From positions 124,001 to 188,000 of the forward strand of contig NZ_PPHG01000026.1 in NCBI RefSeq assembly GCF_002904295.1: a stretch of 64,000 nucleotides of DNA. The letters are read 5' to 3'. The position numbers and the translations under genes are program-made. Under the pieces are notes generated by a model. That model was given only the letters and a program-made list of their open reading frames with translations. It searched no databases and was not told the DNA's origin. This DNA is from Amycolatopsis sp. CA-128772. GTDB lineage: Bacteria > Actinomycetota > Actinomycetes > Mycobacteriales > Pseudonocardiaceae. Position 1 is the stretch's first letter. Every line of letters begins with the position of its first letter. Below, piece after piece: positions 1-32,153 of this stretch.

Positions 1-2
1 TC

Positions 3-21353
<21,351 letters not shown>

Positions 21354-21354
21354 C

Positions 21355-21389
21355 GGCCCGGCGCCGGAGCCGCAGCCCGGCGCCGGGCC
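21355..21389 (+). terminator. Stem-loop directly after the PKS stop codon
   Basis: A perfect 13-bp inverted repeat (GGCCCGGCGCCGG and its complement, loop of 9 nt) starts two bases after the PKS stop codon. It has no T-run, as is usual for actinobacterial terminators. The rest of the gap to base 21637 is GC-rich with further short repeats of the same kind; no gene is seen in it. The PKS and the LAL gene converge here. Confidence 0.65.
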
Positions 21390-21637
21390 GGCATCCGGGG
21401 CGCGATCGCGTCCTGCGCGACGACGAGGGCCCGGCGGCCCGCATCGGCGGGCAGGCGCCGAACCGGCATCCGGGCGTGATCGTGTCCCTCGGCAGCAGCG
21501 GTGGCCTCGACCGGCGGCAGCTCGGCCCCGGTCTCGACGGCCGGCCCTGTTTCGGTGCCCGGCTCGGCCGCCTCCTCGGCAACGGCTTCGGCTCCGCGCG
21601 GACGAGGGCCCGGCGCCGGACCGCCGTCCTCCGAGCG

Positions 21638-24577
21638 TCAGCCCAGCGACGTGGCCAGCTCGGCGCGGCCGTCGATCTTGAGCTTGCGGTACAGGCTCGT
21701 CAGGTGCTTCTCGACCGCCCGGCGGCTGATGCCCAGCTCCTCGGCGATCTCGGCGTTGGTCCGCCCGGCCGCCGCCAGCCGCCCGACGGTCGCCTCGCCC
21801 GCGGTCAGCTCCGCCGTGGTGCGGGCCGGCGGCGCGTGGCCGATCGTGCCGTCCTCGCGCGCCTCCAGCCGGCCCGCTCCGCAAGCGGTGGCCAGCTCCT
21901 GCGCCCGGGCCAGCAACCGCCGCGCCGCCGCGGGTTCCGTCTCGCGCAGGCGGGTGCCCAGGTCGGCGTAGGCCTTGGCCGCCTCGAGCTCGTCCGGCGC
22001 GCCGTCGAGCAGCTCGACCGCCTCCCGCAGCAGCTCGACCGCGCGCCGCCGGTCGGCGAGGGCGGCGAGCACCCGCAGCGACCGTCCGACCGGCGCGGGC
22101 GCCCCCCACGCGACGGAGTGGCGGTGGTGTTCTTCGGCCAGCTGCCGGGCCTCTCCGGTACGCCCGAGCCGCCGCGCCAGCAGGGCCGCCGACCCCCGCC
22201 AGGGGTGGATCGCCGGGTTGCGCCAGCCCGCCCGGTCCAGCAGGCGGCCGCGGTCGAGGAACTGCGCGAGCGCCGCGTCCGGCTCCTCGCGGGTGGCCAG
22301 CATCCCCCGCATGCCCCGGCGGACCGCGAACACGGCGAGGTCGTCGGTGCCGGGCAGGCCCTCCAGCACTTGACGGGCCAGGTCGCGGCGGCGGGCGGCC
22401 TCGGCGACCAGCGCGAGGGTGGTGGCCGGCAGCGCCAGTACGTCGTAACCGCCCGGCTCGGCCGCGCGGAACGCCCGCTCCGCCGGTCCGGCGGCGTCGG
22501 CGAACCGGCCGCGGGCGAGCAGGGCCAGCGCTTGGTGGACGTCCACGAGCACGCGCGCCGAGGTGGTGAGCCGCGGCCGGTCCGCGGCCGCCAGCCACGA
22601 CGTGACGGCACCGGGGCGGCCGGCGGCGATCAGCACGAGCGGCACGATCCGCAGCGCCGTCCCGGCCCGGACGGTCCGCGCCGGCTCGAACTCGAGCAGG
22701 ACACCGGCGTGGCGGGCGGCTTCCGCGGCGGTGACGTGCCCGCCGAGCGTGGCGGCCAGGAGCAGCACCGCGCGCAGTTCCCGGTCGCCGGGGCCGCGCG
22801 GCCGGTCGGGCAGCTGCCGCAGCCGGCCGGCCGCCGCGGCCAGCCGCGCCGGCTCTTCGAGGGCGGCGAACCAGTCGCGGGCTTCCAGCCGCATTGCCAG
22901 CTCGGGGTCGTCGGGGCGGGGGACGGTCTTGACCAGCTCGGTGACCAGTGGCCCGCGTGCGGCGGCGGTGAGCGGGATCCGCGCGACGGCTTCGGCCCGC
23001 GCCCGGCCCGCGGGCAGCAGCGGCACCGCCTGCACCAGGTACCGCACGGCCGCGCGCGGATCGGCCTCGGCGGCGGCCAGCTCGGTGAGCAGCCGGGCCC
23101 GGCCCGGCTTGCCGGGCGGCAGGTCCAGCAGCGCCCGCCGCAGGTAGCGCGCGGCGAGGTCCGCGGCGCCCCGGCGCTGCGCCGCGACCGCTGCCGTCCG
23201 CAGCGTCGCGACGTCTTCGCGGCCGCTGAGGGTGTCGACGCCCATCAGCTGCGCGGCGACGTGCTCGGGCGGAAACCCCTGCGCGGCCAGCAAAGCCGCC
23301 GCGGCCCGGTGCGCGGCCCCGGCGTCGGCGCCGGTCCGCATCTGTTCGACCACCCGCACCAGCGCGGGTTCGGGCACCAGCCGCCCGTCGGCGGCGGTGC
23401 TCAGCCACGCGTCCCCGAGCAGCGTGCGGGCTTCGGCGCACGCCTCGCCGTCCAGCCCGGCCAGCCGGGCGACGAGCCCGGGTTCCGCGTGCCGCCCGAG
23501 CGTCACGACCGCCCGCGCGAGCGCGGCCACCTCCGGCTCGCGCCGGACCAGCAGCCGCAGCCGTTCCCGGCGCGCGGCGGCGCCGAGCTCGCGCAGCGGC
23601 GCGCAGTGGGCGGCCGTGCCGGCCAGCCGGTGGGCGAAGGCCCGGGACAGCAGCTCGTCGAGGTCCCGGGCCCGCCCGCCGGTGAGCTCCTGGCAGGCGG
23701 CCGCGAACGCGGGGTCGGGCTCGGCCCCGGTCCGGGCGGCGACGACCCGCCGGGTGCCGTCGGCGGACAGCGGCCGCGCGCAGACCTCGTACGCGGTGGC
23801 TCGGGCGATGTCCCGCAGGGCCGGGGTCCGCGGGGAGCCGGGCAGCGCGACGCCGAGCAGGATCCGGGTGCCGCGCAGCCGGCCGGCGAGGAAGGCCAGG
23901 GCGCGCACCGAAGGTTCGTCGGCCCAGCGCAGGTCGTCGGCCAGCACCACGACCGGCTGGTGCGCGGCCAGCGAGACCAGCAGGACGTGCAGGCCGTGGA
24001 GCAAGGTGGCGCAGGCGTCGTCCGGGGCGGCCCCGGCCAGGGACCGGAGCAGCTTCCCGGCGATCGGCGGCAGGGTGGCTTCGCACGGATCGTCGAGCAG
24101 CGGCAGGAAGAGCTGGCGGACGACGCCGAAGGGCAGGTCCCGTTCGGCGGGGGCACCGGCGGCCCGCAGGACCCGGGCACCGCCGTCGGCGGCGAGCCGG
24201 CCGAGCCGCCGGAGCAACGCCGAGCGGCCGGCGCCGGCCTCCCCACGCACCACGACGACCCCGCCGGGTGGCTGGGTGGCGGTGTGTTCGCCGGTTTGCC
24301 GCGTGGCGGTGTGTTCGCCGGGTTGGTGGGTGGTGGTGTGTTCGCTGGTTTGCTGCGTGGCGGTGTGTTCGCTGGGTTGCTGGGTGCCGGCGTGTCCGCC
24401 GGGTCGTCGCGTGGCGGTGTGTCCGCTGGGTTGCTGGGTGGAGGTGTGCCGGCTGGTTTGCTGCGCGGCGGCGTGATCGCCGGTTCGCCGGGCCGCGGTG
24501 CCGCCGCCGAGGGACCGCACCGCCTCGGCCAGGACGGCGTCTTCGGCTTCGCGTTCGAACAGCACCGGGTCAGCCAC
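21638..24577 (-). CDS. LuxR-family LAL regulator A, with a 9-residue repeat insertion
   Basis: This 979-residue protein has the large ATP-binding LuxR (LAL) layout. The N-terminus LFERE is followed by Walker A GEAGAGRS near residue 112, Walker B VVVLADDLRWAD, a long helical TPR-like middle region, and a C-terminal GerE/LuxR helix-turn-helix (LTAGEATVGRLAAAGRTNAE to the end). LALs activate secondary metabolite clusters, and the PKS next door is the likely target (inference). Residues 33-104 are eight copies of a 9-residue Gln/Thr/His-rich repeat placed between the N-terminal helix and Walker A, which is foreign to the family. The GTG start overlaps the stop of LAL B by 8 bp, so the two are probably translated together. 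Confidence 0.92.
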   Translation of the reverse strand: MADPVLFEREAEDAVLAEAVRSLGGGTAARRTGDHAAAQQTSRHTSTQQPSGHTATRRPGGHAGTQQPSEHTATQQTSEHTTTHQPGEHTATRQTGEHTATQPPGGVVVVRGEAGAGRSALLRRLGRLAADGGARVLRAAGAPAERDLPFGVVRQLFLPLLDDPCEATLPPIAGKLLRSLAGAAPDDACATLLHGLHVLLVSLAAHQPVVVLADDLRWADEPSVRALAFLAGRLRGTRILLGVALPGSPRTPALRDIARATAYEVCARPLSADGTRRVVAARTGAEPDPAFAAACQELTGGRARDLDELLSRAFAHRLAGTAAHCAPLRELGAAARRERLRLLVRREPEVAALARAVVTLGRHAEPGLVARLAGLDGEACAEARTLLGDAWLSTAADGRLVPEPALVRVVEQMRTGADAGAAHRAAAALLAAQGFPPEHVAAQLMGVDTLSGREDVATLRTAAVAAQRRGAADLAARYLRRALLDLPPGKPGRARLLTELAAAEADPRAAVRYLVQAVPLLPAGRARAEAVARIPLTAAARGPLVTELVKTVPRPDDPELAMRLEARDWFAALEEPARLAAAAGRLRQLPDRPRGPGDRELRAVLLLAATLGGHVTAAEAARHAGVLLEFEPARTVRAGTALRIVPLVLIAAGRPGAVTSWLAAADRPRLTTSARVLVDVHQALALLARGRFADAAGPAERAFRAAEPGGYDVLALPATTLALVAEAARRRDLARQVLEGLPGTDDLAVFAVRRGMRGMLATREEPDAALAQFLDRGRLLDRAGWRNPAIHPWRGSAALLARRLGRTGEARQLAEEHHRHSVAWGAPAPVGRSLRVLAALADRRRAVELLREAVELLDGAPDELEAAKAYADLGTRLRETEPAAARRLLARAQELATACGAGRLEAREDGTIGHAPPARTTAELTAGEATVGRLAAAGRTNAEIAEELGISRRAVEKHLTSLYRKLKIDGRAELATSLG
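24266..24481. repeat. 27-bp minisatellite inside the LAL A gene, 8 imperfect copies
   Basis: Eight head-to-tail copies of a 27-bp unit each encode nine residues of the pattern xEHTATQQP on the minus strand, for example SEHTATQQT and GEHTATRQT. The array is richer in T on the plus strand than its surroundings. All units keep the frame, so copy-number change would lengthen or shorten the linker before Walker A without breaking the gene. Copies differ at several positions, so the array is not brand new. Confidence 0.9.
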
Positions 24578-27398
24578 CCGGCGTCCGGGTCGGCCAGTGG
24601 CCGGCGAGCGCGGCCCGGCCCTTGAGGCCGAGCTTGCGGTAGACCTTGGTCAGCCTCAGTTCGACGGTCCGCAGCGCGATCGCCAGTTCCCGGGCGATCT
24701 CGCGATTGGCGAGCCCGCGGGCGGCCAGCTCGGCGACGTCCCGTTCAGCGGGGGAGAGGACGTCCGGACCGAGGGCCGGGAGCGAGGGCAGCGGGTCGGC
24801 GGGCCGCCGCGGGGCGGGGACGGCCCGGCGGAGACCGGCGGCGACCCGCTCGCGCAGGACGTCGAGCCCCGCGGCGGTGCCCCAGCGTCCGGCGAGGTCC
24901 TGCTCCTCGGCGGCCAGTGCCTCGGCGCCCTCGCGGTCGCCGAGGCGGCGCAGCGCGAAAGCCGCCGTGGTGCGCCAGGCGGTGATCATCGGGTTGACCC
25001 AGCCGCGCGAGCGCAGCACGCGGCCGCACTCGAGGGCCGCGGCCAGGGCCGCCGCCGGATCGTCCTCGGCGAGCGCGAGTTCCGCCTCGGCGTGCAGCCG
25101 GAACGCGGCGGCCGCCCCCAGCTCGGCACCCCGGGGCAGCGGCTCGTCGGCGAGGTGCCGAGCCTGGTCGATCCGCCCCAGCCGGATCCGCGCGGTGATC
25201 TCGACGGCCGACCGCAGCGGCACGGCGAGCGGGTGCCAGCAGCGCGCGGGCAGCTCCCGCTCGGCGGCGGCGAGGTCGCGCAGGGCCTCGTCCGCCCGAT
25301 CGTCGCGCACGGCCGCGGCGGCCCGGTGCACGAGCGCCTGCGCGGCCGCGGCCCGCGCATCCCGCCGCCGCGCGGCCGCGAGAACGGCCCCGAGCGCATC
25401 GACGGCACCCCCGGCCACCCCGGCGCACAAAAGCGCCCGGCAGGCGGCGATCCGCGGCATGAGCGCCGCCTCTTCCCGCACGACGAGCGCCCGATCGGCC
25501 AGCTCCAGCACGGCGGCACGCTGTTCCCCCCGCACGGCAAGCCGGAAGGCGGCGACCCCCGCCGCGGCGGGAGTCGCGGAAGGCCCCCGATCGCCACGGC
25601 GGACGCCGGTCCCCGCGGCCACCGAGTGCCACGCGGCCGAGTCGCCGAGGGGCGCTGCCAGGCCCCTCGGGCCACGGGCAGCGCCGGACGCGAAAGATGG
25701 CGATGTCGTGGGTCCGGTGAAGGCTGCGGTGCCGGGGGTCGCCCGGTCCCGGCCGGCTCGGTCCGCCTCGGCACCGTCCAGCCAGGACAGCGCGGCCACC
25801 GGCATGCCCGGCTCCGGCCCGGTTCGGTTCGCGTCGGGCGTAGCAGTGCTCGCCGCGGCCCTTTCCGCCTCGGCACGGTTCGGCCGGGGTTGGGCGGTTA
25901 CCGGCGTGCCCAGCTTCGACCCCGTTCGCCCCGCATCGGGCGCAGCAGTGCTCCCCGCGGTGCCTTCCACCCCGCCGTCGTCCAACCAGGACAGCGCGGC
26001 CACCGGCATCTCCGGCTCCACCGCCGCCTCCTCCCGGGCCAGACGGCCCAGCGCCACCAAAGCCGGGTCCACAGTGGATTCCCGCTCCGCCACCAGGCGG
26101 TGCACCGTTTCCGCGTCGCCGCGGGCGAGGAGGAGGTCCGCCGCCGTCGTGGCCGCCGGGAGGGGTGACAGGGCCGGCTCGGTCAGGACCTGGATCAGCC
26201 TGCGGTCCGCGTGGCCCGGGTCGCGGCGGACCACCGTCGCGGCCAGGCGGAGCACCAAAGCCGCCCGCTCGGCCGGGCCGGATGGCTCGGCCAGGGCGCG
26301 CTGCAGAGAAGCCGCCGCTGCCACCAAGTTGCCCTGGGCCGCCCACTGCTCCGCCGCCTCCACCAGCGCCGCCCGCGCCCACGGCTCTCCGACCGGCGGC
26401 GCCGGAACCAGCAGCTCCGCCGCCACCAGCGCGCCCGCCCCGGTCCGGTGGGCCAGCTCCGCCGCCCGGCGGTGAAGCCCGTTCCGCTCCGGCTCGGCCA
26501 GCTCCGCCAGCACGTCCGCGGCCAGGTGCGGCTCGACCGGGCGGCCGTCGGCCACCAGGCCGCTCGCCTCCAGCGCGCCCAGCGCCCCCGGCACCGCCGC
26601 CGGCGGCAGGCCGGCGAGGCCCAGCACCGCGACGACGTCCAGCCGCTCCGAGACCGACATCGCCCGCAGCACCGCCAGCGCGGCCGGCGGCAGGCCACGG
26701 CGGACCCGCGCCGCCCGTGCCGACGTCACCGCGCGCCCGGCGGCCGCGACCCGCGCCGGGTCTTCCCACCCGGCCGCACCGGCCACCGCCGCCAGCTCGT
26801 GCAGGACCGCCGGCCGTCCGCGGACGACGTCGAGCACCGCCGTCAGCGCCTCCGGCGGCAGGTCACCCAGGACCCGGAGCACCAGCGAAGCCGTCTCACC
26901 GGTCGTCAACGGGGACAACGGGATCCGGTGGCCGGCGCCGACCGGCTCGTGGCCGGTCGCGACCAGCAGCACGGGGTCGTCCGCGGTGCGGGCGGCCATC
27001 TCCCCGAACCAGCGCAGCGACCACTCGTCCGCCCACTGCAGGTCGTCGACGGCCAGGACCAGCGGCCGCCCGGCCGCGAGCCCGGCGAAGGCGTCGCCCA
27101 GCCGGGCGGCCGCGCCTTCGCGGTCGTCGAGGCACGCGGTCACCAGATCGGCGAACGCCGGCGGTGGCAGCAGCGCGGCGGCCAGCTGCGTGACCGCGCC
27201 GAACGGAACCCCGTCCGGGACGCACGACGCCAGCGCGCCCGGCGCGGCGTCGAGCACCCGGTCCAGCAGGGCCGTCCGGCCCGTGCCCGCGGCTCCCGAA
27301 ATGTGCGCCGTCGCCCCGCGTCCCCGCCCCAGTCCCGCGGTCAGGTCCCGGAGCACGTTCGTCGCGTGCTCCCGGCCGACGAGACGCGACTCGCGCAC
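24570..27398 (-). CDS. LuxR-family LAL regulator B
   Basis: This is a LAL-type activator of 942 residues from the preferred start. The N-terminus RESRLVGREH leads into Walker A GAAGTGRT and Walker B LVLAVDDLQWAD, then a long helical middle and a C-terminal LuxR helix-turn-helix (LSPAERDVAELAARGLANRE onward). The GTG at 27398 is chosen because GGAGGAGG lies 7 nt upstream; the in-frame GTG at 27428 has no such site. The middle contains a low-complexity stretch with duplicated segments that is absent from LAL C. Its stop overlaps the start of LAL A as GTGGCTGA. A gap of about 160 bp with no gene separates it from LAL C. The family role is pathway-specific activation; the target is inferred from position. 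Confidence 0.92.
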   Translation of the reverse strand: MRESRLVGREHATNVLRDLTAGLGRGRGATAHISGAAGTGRTALLDRVLDAAPGALASCVPDGVPFGAVTQLAAALLPPPAFADLVTACLDDREGAAARLGDAFAGLAAGRPLVLAVDDLQWADEWSLRWFGEMAARTADDPVLLVATGHEPVGAGHRIPLSPLTTGETASLVLRVLGDLPPEALTAVLDVVRGRPAVLHELAAVAGAAGWEDPARVAAAGRAVTSARAARVRRGLPPAALAVLRAMSVSERLDVVAVLGLAGLPPAAVPGALGALEASGLVADGRPVEPHLAADVLAELAEPERNGLHRRAAELAHRTGAGALVAAELLVPAPPVGEPWARAALVEAAEQWAAQGNLVAAAASLQRALAEPSGPAERAALVLRLAATVVRRDPGHADRRLIQVLTEPALSPLPAATTAADLLLARGDAETVHRLVAERESTVDPALVALGRLAREEAAVEPEMPVAALSWLDDGGVEGTAGSTAAPDAGRTGSKLGTPVTAQPRPNRAEAERAAASTATPDANRTGPEPGMPVAALSWLDGAEADRAGRDRATPGTAAFTGPTTSPSFASGAARGPRGLAAPLGDSAAWHSVAAGTGVRRGDRGPSATPAAAGVAAFRLAVRGEQRAAVLELADRALVVREEAALMPRIAACRALLCAGVAGGAVDALGAVLAAARRRDARAAAAQALVHRAAAAVRDDRADEALRDLAAAERELPARCWHPLAVPLRSAVEITARIRLGRIDQARHLADEPLPRGAELGAAAAFRLHAEAELALAEDDPAAALAAALECGRVLRSRGWVNPMITAWRTTAAFALRRLGDREGAEALAAEEQDLAGRWGTAAGLDVLRERVAAGLRRAVPAPRRPADPLPSLPALGPDVLSPAERDVAELAARGLANREIARELAIALRTVELRLTKVYRKLGLKGRAALAGHWPTRTPGG
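25782..26009. repeat. Duplicated segments inside the LAL B gene
   Basis: A 24-bp stretch is repeated exactly at 25782-25805 and 25986-26009 (204 bp apart, a multiple of 3). Both copies encode MPVAALSWLD on the minus strand. A second element encoding STA(A/T)PDA(G/N)RTG also occurs twice within this interval. The duplications keep the frame and give a Gly/Ala/Thr/Arg-rich linker in the helical middle of the protein. Confidence 0.8.
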
Positions 27399-27405
27399 GA
27401 AACGA

Positions 27406-27413
27406 CCTCCTCC
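27406..27413 (-). promoter_or_regulatory. Ribosome binding site deciding the LAL B start
   Basis: The minus strand reads GGAGGAGG followed by 7 nt and the GTG at 27398. It lies downstream of the GTG at 27428, so the longer reading would place this strong site inside the coding region. Confidence 0.75.
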
Positions 27414-27559
27414 GCCGGCCGGGTCCACGGCGACCGGCCGAGGGGCAGCCTAAGCCGCCGTCCGGGCCGCGGCACCGGACCGCGCGCCGGGACCGGGAGC
27501 TCTGCCCGCCCGGCCAGATTTCCCGGGCACTGCCGGGCAATCCGGTGGCCGGCCGCGGC

Positions 27560-30382
27560 TCAGCGGTCGCGCAGCGCGACCGCCAGGTCGGCCCGGCCGG
27601 CGATCCCGAGCTTGCGGTAGACGCTGGTCAGGTGCACCTCGACGGTGCGCTGGGTGATGAACAGCGACTCGGCGATCTCCCGGTTCGTCGCGCCCTCCGC
27701 GGCCCGCTGCGCCACCCGGCGCTCGCTGCCGCTCAGCGCGTCCGACGGCGAACCGGTGCCGCGGTGCATCCGGCCGCCCGCCTCGGCCAGCGCCGGCAGG
27801 GACAGCGCGAGCTGCCGGCGGTCCCGGCTGAGCACGGAAAGCTCGATCGACCGGCGCAGCCGGTCCCGCGCGCCTTCGGCGTCCCCGCGCGCCAGCAGGC
27901 GCCGGCCCAGCAGGTACTCGGCGTTCGCCAGCTCCACCTTCGCCGGCGTGTCCGCCAGAAGCTCGGCGGCGTGGCGCAGCCGCTCGATCGCCGCGTCGCC
28001 GGTGGCGAGCACCCCACGCGAGGTCTCGAGCATGCCCAGCCCCCGGCCGGTGCCCCAGCGGCGGACCGCGGGTTCGACGTCGTCGAGCACGGCCTCGCCC
28101 TCGGCGGTCCGGCCGAGCCCGGCCAGCAGCCCGGCCGCCTCGTACCACCACGGCGCCAGCACCGGGTTGCCGATCCCGCTGCCCTTGAGGCTTTCCCCGC
28201 ACGTGCGCAGCACGGCGAGCGCCCCTTCGGCGTCCCCCAGCGCGGCGCGAAGACGGGCCTTCGCGACCAGGTACCAGTGGTACTCCAGCGTGAAGTCCTC
28301 CAGCCGCGGCCGGACGATCGCGGCGAGCGCCCGCTCCGCGCCCGCCGGGTCGCCCTGGTACACCAGCAGCGAGCCCAGCACGGTCTGCGGCATGGCGATC
28401 CCGGGCGCCCAGTGCTCCTGCGTGATCACGTCGAAGGAGTACTGGGCGTCCGCCAATGCGTCGGTGAGGTTGCCGCAGAACTGGTGGATGCAGGCGCGGA
28501 CCGTCGCCGCGAGGACGGAGGTCCACGCTTCGCCGCGGCGCTGGGCGTGGTCGAGCACGCCGGTGATCGCCGCGAGCGCGGGTTCGGGCCGGTCGGCGAG
28601 GTAGAGGGTGAGCACGGCGCCGAGCACGGCCCAGCCGCCCGGGGCCACGTCGCCGATGCGCAGCACCTGGGCCGCCTGGGCGACGGCTCCGGCCGCCGGG
28701 CGCCCCTGCAGGGTGCCCAGCGACGAGAGCATCCCGAGCAGCTCGCGCTCCTCGGCGGTGTCGCCCGGCGGGGGGACGACGTCGCGGAACCGGGCACCGA
28801 CCTGGGCGACGGTGGCTTTCTCGTCCAGCCCGGACAGCAGCAGCGCCGACTGGCTGACCATGCGCAGCGCCCGGTCGGCGGGGGAGGGGGCCGGCCCGAT
28901 CACCGGCTCGAGGGCGTCGGACACCTCCGTCGCCAGCGCATAGGCCCGCTGGGCGTTCTGCGCGCTCAGCGACACCATGACGTACTGCATGACGATCGGC
29001 ACTCGCCGGCGCGGGTCGTGCACCAGCCCGAGCGCGCGTTCGAGGTACCGCAGCGAGGCCGCGGGGTCGATCTGCCCGAGCACCCGGGACAGGTGCACGA
29101 GCACGGAGACGTCGTCCTCGTGCGTCCGCAGCACCTGCGCGAGGTACCGCGCGGCTGCCGCCGGCGCACCCCGGCTTTCGGCCGCGGCGGCCGCGTCGCG
29201 CAGCACGGTGACCATCCACGGCTGCGGCGGCCCGTCGAGCGCCAGCAGGTGGACGGCGACTTCTTCACCGGCGCGCCCGCTGTCGTTGAGCAGGGTGGCC
29301 GCGCGTTCCCGCAGGCGGGCCAGCTCGGCCGCGTCCGCCGTGGCGAGCGCGGCCGTGCGGATCAGGTCGTGGGCGAAGTCGAGCCGGCCCGGTTCGAGCA
29401 GTTCGCCCTCGCGCAGCGCCTGCACGGCGGTGCGCGCCGGCCCCGGCCGGGTGCCGGCGAGGGCGGCGATCGTCTCCAGCTCTTCGCCGCCCAGGACGGC
29501 GATCGCGCGCGCCACGGACAGCGCGCCGGGGGACAGCCGGTCCAGCAGCGGGCGGATCACCGCTTCCCGGCCGAGCTCGTCGAGCACGGCCGCGTGCCCG
29601 GCGTCCGGGGCGACGCGGTCGCGCAGCGCGCCGATGACGCGTTCGAGCAGGAACGGGTTGCCCCCGGTGACGCCGACGGCGCGGCGGACGAACTCCGGGT
29701 CCGGGACCGCGCCGAACCCGGCGGCCAGGACGTCGGCCACCGCGGCGGCGGTGAGCGGCGCCAGGTCGACCGCGAGGCAGTTCGCCGCGGCGCCCAGCTC
29801 GGCCAGTACCTCCGGGACCGGCTCGCCGGCCCCGGTGCGCTGGGCCAGCAGCACCAGAACCGGCAGGTCCTCGGCCCGGCGCAGCAGGAAACCCAGCCAC
29901 CGCAGCGAAGCCTCGTCGCACCACTGGACGTCGTCCACCGCGAGGACGACCGGGGCGCGGGCGGCCAGGTCCGCCACCAGCCAGGACAGGCCGTGCATGA
30001 CCGAGTAGGTGTCGGCGGAGCCGTCGGCGCGCCCCGGGGTGAGGGCCGGCAGCGCCAGCCGGGCGCTGCCGGTGAGCAGGTCGCCCTCGGCGGCGTCCCC
30101 GCGGGGCCACAACGGGCCGAACAGCGCGCGGACCGTTTCGTAGGCCGCGGCACCGGTGTCGGCGCAGGAGGCGGAGAGCACGGTGGCGGCGGTCGCGGCC
30201 GGCTCGCCGAGCGCGACCGACAGCAGCCCGGTCTTCCCGATCCCGGCGGGGCCGCGCAGCAGCACCGCCTGGCCCGCACCCCGGCCGGCGGCGCGGGCGC
30301 GTTCGCCGAGCACCCGCAGTTCCCAGTCCCGGCCCGCCAGGCCCGCCCGCGCCGGTTCCCGTACCCCACTCCGAACAGCCAC
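27560..30382 (-). CDS. LuxR-family LAL regulator C
   Basis: This 940-residue protein starts at the GTG at 30382, preceded by GGGAGGA; the open frame runs further upstream into the antisense of the enolase gene, but that part has no family resemblance. The N-terminal AGRDWEL is followed by Walker A GPAGIGKT, Walker B VVLAVDDVQWCDE, a TPR-like helical middle and the C-terminal LuxR helix-turn-helix (LSGSERRVAQRAAEGATNRE onward). It lacks the repeat insertions found in LAL A and LAL B. All three LALs run in the same direction toward the PKS, an arrangement known from polyene clusters such as nystatin and amphotericin, which also carry three LAL regulators. It is divergent from the enolase gene across a 454-bp control region. 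Confidence 0.92.
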   Translation of the reverse strand: MAVRSGVREPARAGLAGRDWELRVLGERARAAGRGAGQAVLLRGPAGIGKTGLLSVALGEPAATAATVLSASCADTGAAAYETVRALFGPLWPRGDAAEGDLLTGSARLALPALTPGRADGSADTYSVMHGLSWLVADLAARAPVVLAVDDVQWCDEASLRWLGFLLRRAEDLPVLVLLAQRTGAGEPVPEVLAELGAAANCLAVDLAPLTAAAVADVLAAGFGAVPDPEFVRRAVGVTGGNPFLLERVIGALRDRVAPDAGHAAVLDELGREAVIRPLLDRLSPGALSVARAIAVLGGEELETIAALAGTRPGPARTAVQALREGELLEPGRLDFAHDLIRTAALATADAAELARLRERAATLLNDSGRAGEEVAVHLLALDGPPQPWMVTVLRDAAAAAESRGAPAAAARYLAQVLRTHEDDVSVLVHLSRVLGQIDPAASLRYLERALGLVHDPRRRVPIVMQYVMVSLSAQNAQRAYALATEVSDALEPVIGPAPSPADRALRMVSQSALLLSGLDEKATVAQVGARFRDVVPPPGDTAEERELLGMLSSLGTLQGRPAAGAVAQAAQVLRIGDVAPGGWAVLGAVLTLYLADRPEPALAAITGVLDHAQRRGEAWTSVLAATVRACIHQFCGNLTDALADAQYSFDVITQEHWAPGIAMPQTVLGSLLVYQGDPAGAERALAAIVRPRLEDFTLEYHWYLVAKARLRAALGDAEGALAVLRTCGESLKGSGIGNPVLAPWWYEAAGLLAGLGRTAEGEAVLDDVEPAVRRWGTGRGLGMLETSRGVLATGDAAIERLRHAAELLADTPAKVELANAEYLLGRRLLARGDAEGARDRLRRSIELSVLSRDRRQLALSLPALAEAGGRMHRGTGSPSDALSGSERRVAQRAAEGATNREIAESLFITQRTVEVHLTSVYRKLGIAGRADLAVALRDR

Positions 30383-32120
<1,738 letters not shown>

Positions 32121-32128
32121 GGTCCGGG

Positions 32129-32153
32129 CGCCGGGGCCCGCGGGGTCCCGGCG
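32129..32153. terminator. Stem-loop shared by enolase and MerR genes
   Basis: Seven-bp arms CGCCGGG and CCCGGCG with an 11-nt GC-rich loop fill the 33-bp gap between the two convergent stop codons. It could stop transcription from both sides. Confidence 0.5.

Noticed and set aside
24266..24481. The 27-bp array as a CRISPR array
   Set aside because: Units are directly adjacent without unique spacers, lie inside a coding frame and have no cas genes nearby.
27513..27528. Second PimM-like box before LAL B (CCCGGGAAATCTGG on the minus strand)
   Set aside because: It fits only about 11 of 16 consensus positions and is not palindromic.
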